From: Linderina pennispora
Taxonomy: Eukaryota; Kickxellomycota; Kickxellomycetes; Kickxellales; Kickxellaceae
DNA: 41,835 nt
Assembly (NCBI RefSeq): GCF_002104995.1
Contig: NW_024468325.1
Location: 1 to 41,835, forward strand
Reading direction: 5' to 3'
Positions 1 to 10,000 of this stretch are shown here, piece by piece; positions within the stretch are counted from its first letter, which is position 1, and every line of letters begins with the position of its first letter. The notes beneath the pieces were generated by a model that saw only the letters and a list, made by a program, of their open reading frames with translations, made no database searches and was not told the origin of the DNA. The position numbers were made by a program, and so were the translations under genes.

Positions 1-809
1 AAAGCACGGGCGTGTGCGGCAGCGAGCCAGCCTTGCTGTAGTACTGCCAGTCGAGCACTGATGGCAGAGCCCGCAGTATCTCCGGATCATCGTCGCGCTC
101 AAGCAGGTCTTCGCGCACAATCGCGATGGTAACACCGGCGGGCCCCATGTTCTTCTGCGCACCTGCAACGATCGCCCGAAGCGCTTGATATCAATTGGCC
201 GCGACATCATGTTGGACGACATGTCGCAGATCACAGGTACCGACGGATCAACCGCGTCCACGACCGTCTCCGGCCTGCACTCAACGCCATTGACAGTCTC
301 GTTGTCGCAGTAATACACAAACGCCGTCTCCTCGGGCTTTCCCAGCCGCCATTCGCTGGCGGGCGGCACGCCAACGTACTTTCCCTCAACGCCGTCGATC
401 ACGGTGTTTATGTGACCGCCCAGCCGCTTAACCTCCTTCATGCCAGCCTTGGACCACGAGCCCGTGACGATATAGTCGCAGGACAGCGGCCGGCCCAGCT
501 TTGCCTGCTTTGCGCGCACGGACTTGCTGCGAAGAGGTTCAGGTAGGAGGCAGCGAACTCGCCAGTGCCGCCACCCTGCAGAAACACCACAGCGTAGTTG
601 GCGGGGACATCGAGGACACGGCGCAGCGTAGCCTCGGCTTCGCGGATGATCGCGTCATACGGCTTGGAGCGGTGCGACATCTCGAGAACTGACACGCCGG
701 TGCCCTTGTAGTTGAGCAGATCGCGCTGCACCTCCTCGAGCACAGATAGCGGCAGAGTCGAGGGGCCTGCAGAGAAGTTGAGGACGCGGTCGCTGGCGGG
801 ATTGGTCAT
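1..809 (-). CDS. SER1: Phosphoserine aminotransferase (SerC/SER1), 3'-partial, two apparent frameshifts
   Basis: A PLP enzyme of serine biosynthesis that converts 3-phosphohydroxypyruvate plus glutamate to O-phosphoserine. The N-terminus reads [20 protein letters not shown], the typical family start, followed by [11 protein letters not shown] and [11 protein letters not shown]. The PLP-lysine region [19 protein letters not shown] lies near the left edge. I chose the ATG at 809 because the longer frame to 905 begins only about 5 bases after a TATA box. The frame breaks near 526 (after FAA, before KSVRAKQ) and near 175 (GGG|CG, where one more G restores [10 protein letters not shown]). Both are single missing bases, so I read them as sequence errors rather than decay. 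About 270 residues are present of the usual 390 or so; the C-terminus lies outside the window. Identity is sure; integrity is likely. Confidence 0.9.
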
Positions 810-909
810 GTTCTGGACTACGTGGAGTGCTGGAAGAATGTGAAAATTGATTTCGGGAGAGAAAAGCACAGATATCGGAGCAGGGGCCGACAGTGTCGGG
901 AACATTCAC

Positions 910-917
910 CTTTTATA
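910..917 (-). promoter_or_regulatory. TATA box of the SER1 gene
   Basis: TATAAAAG is read on the minus strand about 100 bases upstream of the SER1 ATG at 809. It supports that ATG over the upstream in-frame one at 905. Confidence 0.55.
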
Positions 918-943
918 GGCGATTTTCTGCGGTATCGCTTTTT

Positions 944-950
944 TGACTCA
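944..950 (-). promoter_or_regulatory. Gcn4/AP-1-type site upstream of SER1
   Basis: TGACTCA lies about 27 bases upstream of the TATA box. It is the consensus of the general amino-acid-control bZIP factor (Gcn4/CpcA), which fits a serine-biosynthesis gene. A second copy (TGAGTCA) lies at 1160-1166. Function is inferred from motif and gene type only. Confidence 0.5.
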
Positions 951-1159
951 CCAAAATGGCCGAGCTGGGCGTGTTAATTTTGGGGGACAGTGCAAAACCC
1001 GGGCCGTTATTTGGTAATGGCGCTGGGATGCGCACTTTGTTATCATAGCAGCACACAGTGTCTCAGAGACTGTGAGCATTAACACGGAACCCGCAGCATC
1101 ATGGCGCCGGGCAGTCCGGGGTCTGAGTAATTACCACATCCGAGACAATATATCGCTGG

Positions 1160-1166
1160 TGAGTCA
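1160..1166 (+). promoter_or_regulatory. Second Gcn4/AP-1-type site
   Basis: TGAGTCA is the same near-palindrome as the site at 944-950, about 210 bases further from SER1. Paired Gcn4 sites are common in amino-acid biosynthetic promoters. It may instead be chance. Confidence 0.35.
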
Positions 1167-1402
1167 GCTCTGGTGCTTCTACGAGCTCAAGTGTACACAC
1201 TGTACTAAGGTGGCTAAATGATAGCGCACCAGGCTCATGACTACATGTGGCCGAACCTCAATCTCTTTCGTCAGTTGCAAATACAAAATAGTGTATTGGA
1301 ACCTCTATTCAACGCTTGTACGGTATCTGGTAGTTGAGATACTCAGATATTTGATCTGGATAATAGCTAACCACATCGTATTGTCCCATTGCAGTATCGC
1401 CT

Positions 1403-3005
1403 TCAGCAAGAACGCCTTTTTGCACTGTCTAGCACCCCATCAGGCAGAGCAAGCCTAAGCAGAGATGGCAGCCCAGCCACCAGACTCCGCACTGCACTAA
1501 GGGATGGCACAGTTGGGATATGTACGATGCTGGAGAAAAGACAGAGAAACCGAACTGTATCGCTCCATATCTGACTGCACTGCACAGCTGGCCAGTGTGC
1601 TTCTGCATCGTAAAATTGCGCCGACGAGTAGCCACTGCAGGTGAGGAAGTTGTGGAAGGATGCCAACGAGCTGAATGAGGTATACCGGGAACTGGATGGA
1701 TAAGCTTTTCAACCCCACCCACAACATTGCGTCAGGAAGTGACACCGGTATGCTTGTGATGATAATAACCTCAGCATGCTGCACTGTGGACGGTTTCCTT
1801 AGCAATGTACAGGCAATCTGCCTGGTGGCAATCGTATCCTGCTCCTCATCATCCTCGACAAGAAATCCCACAGTCAGCATCTTTGGGATTGCAATTACTG
1901 GCACCACTTCCATGTTCATCTGCCGGGCGAGTCCAATTAATGGTGGCGCAGGCAAGAGGTGCGCTTGCGAATAGCGAAAAAAAAGCCAAAATCTTGCCCA
2001 GGGTGATTGCGTATGTATAAAAGTTTCAGCTGTGGGAACACTGGTGTGTGAGGGCCATCTGTAGGATCTGGTAGCTGGTCACTGGTGGAGGGAAAAATGA
2101 TAATCAGCTTTTTAAGAAGATTTGAAGATAATAGGACCAGGCAAGGTATCATAGAAAATGTGCCATGAGTGATATGTGTCTGTGTAAAATAAGTACAAAC
2201 TTGTAAGCGAAGATGCGAATATCTTTGGAAGGCACTCGACAGCTTCACTATTGAGCTGTAGCTTCAGTATAGTTAGATGTTGAGGGAAATAGTAATAGTC
2301 AAAATTAACAGGCTCCCAGCTCATTAATAGCGCCCTTTCCAGCTGTGGCATATAACTATTGAGAATTCGGCCGATCGGAAATACAACTTGGTTGCCATAT
2401 TTGAATCGGGGGGGAATATATATCAGCCGGTTAACATTTGGAGCATATGCCAGTAGAAAGTCCGAGGTGTTGATAGGGCTGGCACAGGGGTCATCAAGGC
2501 TAGTATGTCTGTCATCAGCAACCAGTATCAGGTTGGCGGCATCGGTAAATATGAGCACCTGGAGTGATGACCAGTTGACAGTGCCGAATCCAAAACTAGA
2601 CAGTGCAACACCAAGCGTTTCGTAGTCGATTCTGCACACCTGAGATGAAACTACCAGGCGTCTAACCTTAGTGTTGTTTCCTGATTGGATAATGTGTGGA
2701 ATATTCGACCTCCATATCTTGGCGTTGTGAGAGGTCGAGCCGCCACTAGTCTCTATGATTATGTTACTACCCTGCGATGGATAGCCTAGCTGGCCCCCAT
2801 GTGCAAAGTGGTGATCAGAATACGCCATGACTGCAGTGCAATAGCAATAGGGGGCTACAGTGGTCCTCCAAGACCGGCATACTTGGCTGAATTGAAGTAG
2901 GCAGACATGTGAATCCACTGCATATGTTTCCGGAGGTGAATGCTTTGAGGCAATATCAAAAATAATAACGAGAATTCCTTTGTTCAAGTTGCCAAAGTTT
3001 GCCAT
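1403..3005 (-). pseudogene. F-box/LRR-like gene, broken into several frames
   Basis: The first part (3005 to 2112, 297 residues) begins MANFGNLNKGILVIIFDIAS and continues LLQFSQVCRSWRTTVAPY, an F-box-like helix pair. Leucine-rich segments follow, for example FGTVNWSSLQVLIF and YFPQHLTILKLQLNS. The same style of protein continues in other minus frames: VFPQLKLLYIRNHPGQD (around 2050), GLKSLSIQFPVYLIQLVGI with LPQLPHLQWL (1720-1620), and a further segment to about 1403. At least three frame changes are needed. One falls exactly in an A8 run at 1977-1984, where one more base would rejoin the frames. Substrate-adaptor families like this are highly expanded in some early-diverging fungi. It could be a live gene with sequence errors or a real relic; I cannot separate these. 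Assignment to F-box is by eye. Confidence 0.5.
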
Positions 3006-4048
3006 TGGAAATTAATATGCAAAAAGTGGGAAGATGAAAAGAAGCTTAAAAATAATCGGCAAAAGAAATAGCATGTCAGAATTATTATAGCTTGTCAATT
3101 TATGCTACTCTCCAAGTGAAGTTCCAAAAATGTGCTGACAAATGCATCGGAGTTCTCTTGACAAGCATATTGCAGCGGGGGTTGAGTTCGGATTAGGGAC
3201 CTAGCTATATGGGCTGTTGTGTCTCGGGTACGATATACTTAGATAGACAACCTCCTGCAACTGTCTAGAATACGTTTACTCTCCAAGCACCATTCCACGA
3301 CGTATATTGAACGTATGAAATATGCTATATGAAAGAGGAAAGGAGGAATCGCCAGGTGAAAGGGGCGGGTGCCCGTCTAAGTAATGGCGCCGGCCGCCTG
3401 GAATAGTACGGCTGGCCATTGTAGCCTAAAGGTCTTGATCCATGGGTTCCTAAAATCATGAGGATTTGGAACCACATAGGCTATCAATGCGTCGTATCTT
3501 GCTGGGAGTCTGAATCATCGTTTTGAACGGAAGAACGAATATTAGAAGAAATACACTTGTAGGTTAGCACAGAGGTGTAGAGGTGCTTCATTGCTGGTAT
3601 CTGGTAAAGGATGTTCAGAATAAATTCAGTTGAGAGGAGATGGCAGCTACCCTTCTCTTAGACATGGGAGCACTTTTTAAGTAGTGCGCCAGCCGTTTGT
3701 GGATCCGTTGCATGGAGTAGGGGTGAGATGTAAATCACTCGTATTTTGCAAAGTACATGCCAATAAACATTGCATATAGACAAATCGTGCGGATATTGTA
3801 GTTGCTAACATGCGATTCCGCAGTTCTGACCCGGAGGAAGGAATCAACAGATGATCGCTTGATTTTCGGTGGCGGTGATTTGTATACTTTTTCACTGGCT
3901 GCGACTTTCTTCCGGCAACACGCAATTCCCAAGTGCGTTTTTTTCCCTCACCTTTGGAATCATTTCAGCGTTTCTTTGCTTCAATCAAGCAATTTATTTT
4001 ATATTGCAAGGATTTTGATTGCAACCAAAGAGCAATTTCAACCAAACA
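3006..4048. other. Intergenic between F-box-like gene and PRP8; no gene seen
   Basis: Open frames here are short (under 110 codons), overlap on both strands and show no recognisable motif. The last 150 bases before the PRP8 ATG are T-rich, as expected for a fungal promoter or 5' UTR. I see no tRNA or repeat. Confidence 0.5.
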
Positions 4049-7000
4049 ATGACTGGTCGCGAAACGCGTGGGCATGGCGACCAGCAGCTAGCGCCAACGG
4101 ACGCGCAGTTCGTGCCGGTCGCGCCCTCTGAGTCAGAGCTGGACAAGAAGGCGCAGGAGTGGCGGGCACTGAACAGCAAGCGGTACGACACGAAGCGGCG
4201 GATGGGGTTTGCAGAGCAGGAGAAGGCCGACATGCCCGCCGAGCACCTGCGCAAAATCATCAAGGACCATGGGGACATGAGCGCTCGCAAGTTCCGACAC
4301 GACAAGCGCGTCTACCTGGGAGCGCTCAAGTACGTGCCACATGCAGTGCTGAAGCTGCTGGAGAACATGCCGATGCCGTGGGAGCAGGTGCGCGAAGTAC
4401 CGGTTCTGTACCATGTCACAGGCGCGATCACGTTTGTGAACCAGATTCCGTGGGTGATCGAGCCCGTGTATTTGGCGCAGTGGGGCACGATGTGGATTAT
4501 GATGCGGCGTGAAAAGCGCGACCGCAAGCATTTTAAGCGCATGCGGTTCCCGCCGTTCGACGATGAGGAGGCGCCGCTGGATTATGGCGACAATTTGCTG
4601 GACGTCGAGCCGCTGGAGGCGATCCAGATGGAGCTGGACGAGGAGGACGATGCGCCGGTGATAAACTGGCTGTACGACAACATGCCACTGGCTGATGAAG
4701 ATGACGAGGACAGCGATAGCGACTCCGACGACGGGGACAAGCGCAAAGCCCCATTTAGGCGCGTCAACGGCACGTCTTACAAGCGCTGGCGGCTGGACTT
4801 GCCGGTGATGGCGAGTCTGCACCGGCTGGCGGGGCAGCTGCTGTCAGACATGATTGATCCAAACTACTTTTATCTGTTCGACCTGAACTCGTTCATCACG
4901 GCCAAGTGCCTGAACATGGCGATTCCGGGCGGGCCAAAGTTTGAACCAATGTACCGCGACATCAACCCGGCAGACGAGGACTGGAACGAATTCAATGACA
5001 TCAACAAGATCATCATTCGGCAGCCGATCCGCACCGAGTACAAGGTGGCGTTCCCGCACCTCTACAATTCGCTGCCGCGCAACGTGCGTGTGTCGGCGTA
5101 CCACACGCCGGCCGTGCAGTATGTGAAGCCAGACGATCCAGACCTGCCGGCGTTCTACTTTGATCCGGTGATCAACCCGATCTCGTCGCGCAGCCTGGTG
5201 TCGCAGTTCCAGGACGACGCGCGCGCAGTGGAGGACGAGGTTTTTGGTGACGGCGATGAGGATGACGAGTTTGTGCTGCCAGAGCACGCATCGGCGTTCC
5301 TGGAGGACACACCGTTGGAGACAGATAACACGGCTAACGGAATTGCCCTGTACTGGGCGCCGCACCCGTTCAGTGCTCGGTCGGGACGCACACGGCGTGC
5401 CGAGGACGTGCCGCTGGTGAAGGACTGGTACATGGAGCGGTGCCCGCAGGGGATGCCGGTCAAGGTGCGGGTGTCATACCAGAAGCTGCTGAAGAACTAC
5501 GTGCTGAATGCAATCCGGACGCAGCCGCCCAAGGCGCAGCGCAAAAAGTACCTGTTCCGGCAGTTCAAGGCCACAAAGTTCTTCCAGTCGACTGAGATCG
5601 ACTGGGTGGAGGCCGGACTGCAGGTGTGCCGGCAGGGACACAATATGCTGAATCTGCTGATCCACCGCAAGAGCCTCAATTATCTGCACCTGGACTACAA
5701 CTTCAACCTGAAGCCAGTCAAGACACTGACCACTAAGGAGCGCAAGAAGAGCCGCTTCGGCAATGCGTTCCACTTGTGCCGCGAGATCCTGCGGCTGACC
5801 AAGCTGATTGTCGACTCACACGTGCAGTACCGGCTCGGCAACGTCGATGCGTTCCAGCTCGCTGACGGGCTGCAGTACCTGTTTGCGCACGTGGGACAGC
5901 TCACGGGCATGTACCGGTACAAGTACCGGCTGATGCGGCAGATTCGGGCGTGCAAGGATTTGAAGCACGTGATCTACTCCAACGCCAACAAGGGCATCGG
6001 CAAGGGCCCAGGCATCGGGTTCTGGGCGCCGGGCTGGCGCGTCTGGCTGTTCTTCCTGCGCGGCATCGTGCCGCTGCTGGAGCGCTGGCTGGGCAATCTG
6101 CTGGCGCGGCAGTTTGAGGGCCGGCACTCCAAGGGCATCGCAGCGTCAGTGACCAAGCAGCGCGTGGACTCGCACTTTGACCTGGAGCTGCGGGCAGCCG
6201 TCATGCACGATATCCTCGACATGATGCCCGAGGGCATCCGCGGCAACAAGAGCAAGGTCATTCTGGCGCATCTGTCGGAGGCCTGGCGGTGCTTTGCGCC
6301 CGAGACGCGCGTCCGCATGGCCGATGGCAGCGTTAAGGAGGCCAGGCACGTGGGCGTAGGCGACCTAGTGCTGGGTGCCGAGGGCCAGGCGCTGCCGGTC
6401 AAGGCTACGATGGGCGGGTTTGATGCCATGTATGAGGTGGGCATAGTGCAGTCTCAGGAGGCCGGGTTCACATGCAACTCGCGCCATGACCTGGTGCTGG
6501 TCAGCCCCGAGTACAATCGCGTGAGTCTGCTCCACCACCCCGCGCAGCAGCGCTTTGAGGTGCGCTACGCCGACGTCGTGCCGTTCGAGGACCAGACCGT
6601 AATGGCCGATGTGCTGCGGTCGACCAGCCGCGTGTTTTCGTACGCGCAGAGCATGGGTGCTGACCAGCAGTTCGTCAGCGCGGATACTGCGCGTGCTGCC
6701 GCCGAGGCATTCAGGCTGGAGCGCGAAGCCGTGGGTTCGGTGACGTGGACAGTCGCCACAGCTGCCTTTGCCAAGTTCTCGTCTACCCATCCGGCTGAAG
6801 CCAGTGCCTATCGCATGGTGCGCGCAAAGTGCATTGATCTACCGGCCACTGCCCCCTCCGCAAGGAAAATAGACATTGCAGCGCTTATTAGCGAGCTGGT
6901 GACGCCCTTGCCCGGCACCCCCATGCCAACCGCCGCCGACGTGTGCTATCTTCTCGGCTTGCACATGGCCAGTGGCAGCGCATCCCAGGCGTCGTTCTCC

Positions 7001-10000
7001 ATTAAGGCAAAGGCAGGCAGCATAGTTGACTACCTGCAGGGGATTGCGGGCTCGATGGGGCTGGTGGCCAAGTGTGCTGATCAGTCTGGTGCCAGCCAAG
7101 AGTGTGTGAGTCTGGCTCCGGCAGACGAGGGCCGAGAGAACGCGCTGCTTGCTGTGTTCCGCCACATGGGATATCTGGCGACTGGCGGGCCTCTGGCAAC
7201 GGAGGCGCTGGTTATGAATCTGCTAGCGCTGAGCGCAGAGGCGCGGCGCTCGGTTCTCGGCGGCCTCATTGACGGAAACGGCTCTGCCGCGCTGTGTGGT
7301 GACTGCAAGCAGCCGGGCGCATACAAACTGACGCAGAGCGTGGAGGCGGAGGGCAGTGGGCAGATGGTGGATCTGGCGCAGCACCTGGCACGCAGCCTGG
7401 GGCTGACCTGCGATGTCACTGGGGACGGCCAGGCAGAGCGGAGCTGCTTGATAGGCGGTGCCGATGTGCATCTGGTTGCGTGCTACCAGCAGAGACTCGC
7501 CAAACATGCATGCGCGCAGCATCACGTGCAGTTCTCAGTAAGAAAGATCAGCGACCATGGGGAGTACGTGGGCTTCGAGCTCGGCGGCTCGGCGCTGTTT
7601 TTGCTGGAGAACTGGCTGGTGGTGCACAACTGCTACAAGGCGAACATTCCGTGGCAGGTGCCCGGCATGCCGCAGGCGGTGGAGAACATGATTCTGCGGT
7701 ACGTCAAGTCTAAGGCCGACTGGTGGATGTCAGTGACGCACTACAACCGTGAGCGGATCCGGCGTGGCGCCACAGTGGATAAGGCGATTGCGCGGCGGAA
7801 CTGCGGGCGGCTGACGCGCATGTGGCTCAAGGCCGAGCAGGAGCGCCAGCGCAGCTACCTGAAGGACGGACCGTATGTCAGCGCCGAGGAGGCCGTGGCC
7901 ATATACACCACGGCGGTCCACTGGCTCGAGTCGCGGCGGTTCGCCCCGATCCCGTTCCCGCCGCTATCGTACAAGCATGACCCGAAACTGCTGGTGCTGG
8001 CGCTGGAGCGGCTGCGCGAGTCGTATTCGGTACAGGGCCATTTGACGTCGTCGCAGCGCGAGGAGCTCGGGCTGATCGAGCAGGCGTTTGATGCACCGCA
8101 CGAGGCCCTGAACCGCATCAAGCGGCTGCTGCTGACGCAGCGTGCGTTCAAGGAGGTTGGGATTGAGTTCATGGACATGTACTCGCACATGATCCCGGTG
8201 TATGACGTTGAGCCGCTGGAGAAAATCACCGATGCGTATCTGGACCAGTACCTGTGGTACGAGGCCGATAAGCGCCGGCTGTGGGCGCCGTGGATCAAGC
8301 CAGCCGACTCGGAGCCGGCGCCACTGCTGGTGTACAAGTGGTGCCAGGGCATCAATAACCTGGACGGCGCCTGGCAGACCAGCAACGGCGAGTGCACGGT
8401 GATGCTGGAGGCCACGCTGGCCAGCGTCTTTGACAAGATCGACCTGACGCTGCTGAACCGCCTGCTGCGGCTGATCCTGGATCACAATCTGGCTGACTAC
8501 ATGACGGCCAAAAACAACGTGGTGCTGAGCTTCAAGGACATGAACCACGTGAACTCGTACGGCCTGATCCGCGGCCTGCAGTTCGCGCCATTCATGTTCC
8601 AGTTCTACGGAATGATCCTGGATCTGCTGATCCTGGGGCTGCAGCGCGCGTCCGAGTTCGCCGGGCCAGCCAACGCGCCCAATGACTTTTTGCAGTTCAA
8701 GGACGTTGAGACCGAGCGGCGCCATCCGATCCGCATGTACATGCGGTACATTGACCGGATCTACATGCTGTTGCGGTTCGATGATGCGGAGGATTCGCGT
8801 GAGTTGGTGCAGCGTTTCCTGACAGAGAACCCGGACCCGAACAACGAGAACGTGGTCGGGTACAACAACAAGCGGTGCTGGCCGCGCGACTCGCGCATGC
8901 GGCTGATGAAGCACGACGTGAACCTGGGGCGGGCGGTGTTCTGGGACATCAAGAACCGGATCCCGCGATCTCTGACGACCATCGACTGGGACGAATCCGA
9001 CACATTCGTGTCCGTGTACTCGCAGGACAATCCGAACCTGCTGTTCGACATGGCCGGATTCGAGGTGCGAATTCTGCCAAAGGCCAGACAGCTGGGCGAA
9101 CCGCAGGCATTGCAGGACGGGTCGTGGGCACTGGTTGACGACCGCACCAAGGAGCGCACGGCGACCGCGTTTTTGCGCGTGGACGATGCGTCGATGCAGC
9201 GGTTCAATAACCGCATCCGCCAGATCCTGATGTCCTCGGGCAGCACCACGTTCACCAAGATCGCCAACAAGTTCAACACGGCGCTGATCGGTCTGATGAC
9301 TTACTACCGCGAAGCGGTGGTGCATACGCGCGAGCTGCTGGATCTTTTGGTCAAGGCCGAGACCAAGATCCAGGCGCGCATTATGCTTGGCCTCAACTCC
9401 AAAGACAGCAACCGTATGCCGCCGGTGATCTTCTACTGCTACGGCGCCGGCCACCGCGTGCGCATGGCCGACGGCTCGTCCAGGGCCATCGAGCACGTGC
9501 GCGTGGGCGACCAGGTGCTGGGCGATGACGGTCTGGCACGTGATGTCGCCGAGACCATGTCGGGCTCAGCGCCGCTGTTCCGCGTCTCCCTGGCGCGGCC
9601 GCAGCCCGACAGCGACGATCTGCACGTGCCCGGCTACGAAGTTGCGCCCATAGTGCGCACCGCCAGCAGCATCTCGGTGCCCAGCATCTGCTCGGGCATG
9701 TCAGGCAGCGACTCGGGCGACAGCCTCGACGAGCTGCTGTACGACGATGCGTTCCTGTGCAATGAAAAGCACCGGCTGGCAATCGAGGTCTCTGCTGACT
9801 GGTCCGTGCGCGAGCGTGCCAGCCGCACCGGTCTGTCGCCGTGGTCCAGCACTGGCGCATTCGTTGTAGCCATGACGGAACTGCAATTCGATCCGGCCCT
9901 GGGATTCACGCGGCCAGTTTCTGCTGAGCACGTGTTCGAGTACAACTCTGACTTCTTCGGGCTGGCCGACAACGGCAAGCAACTGGCAAGACACCATGCC

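Larger units (their letters stand above)
810..1402. other. Intergenic: SER1 promoter and downstream flank of the F-box-like gene
   Basis: Contains the SER1 TATA box and two Gcn4-type sites. From about 1200 to 1400 the sequence is AT-richer, and the short frames there show no family I recognise. The far 3' end of the broken F-box-like gene may extend into this stretch. Confidence 0.4.

Noticed and set aside
7964..9496. 510-codon minus-strand frame antisense to PRP8
   Set aside because: It is a shadow frame caused by the strong GC-rich codon bias of PRP8. The composition (His/Gln/Arg/Val-rich) is typical of antisense frames and no motif is seen.
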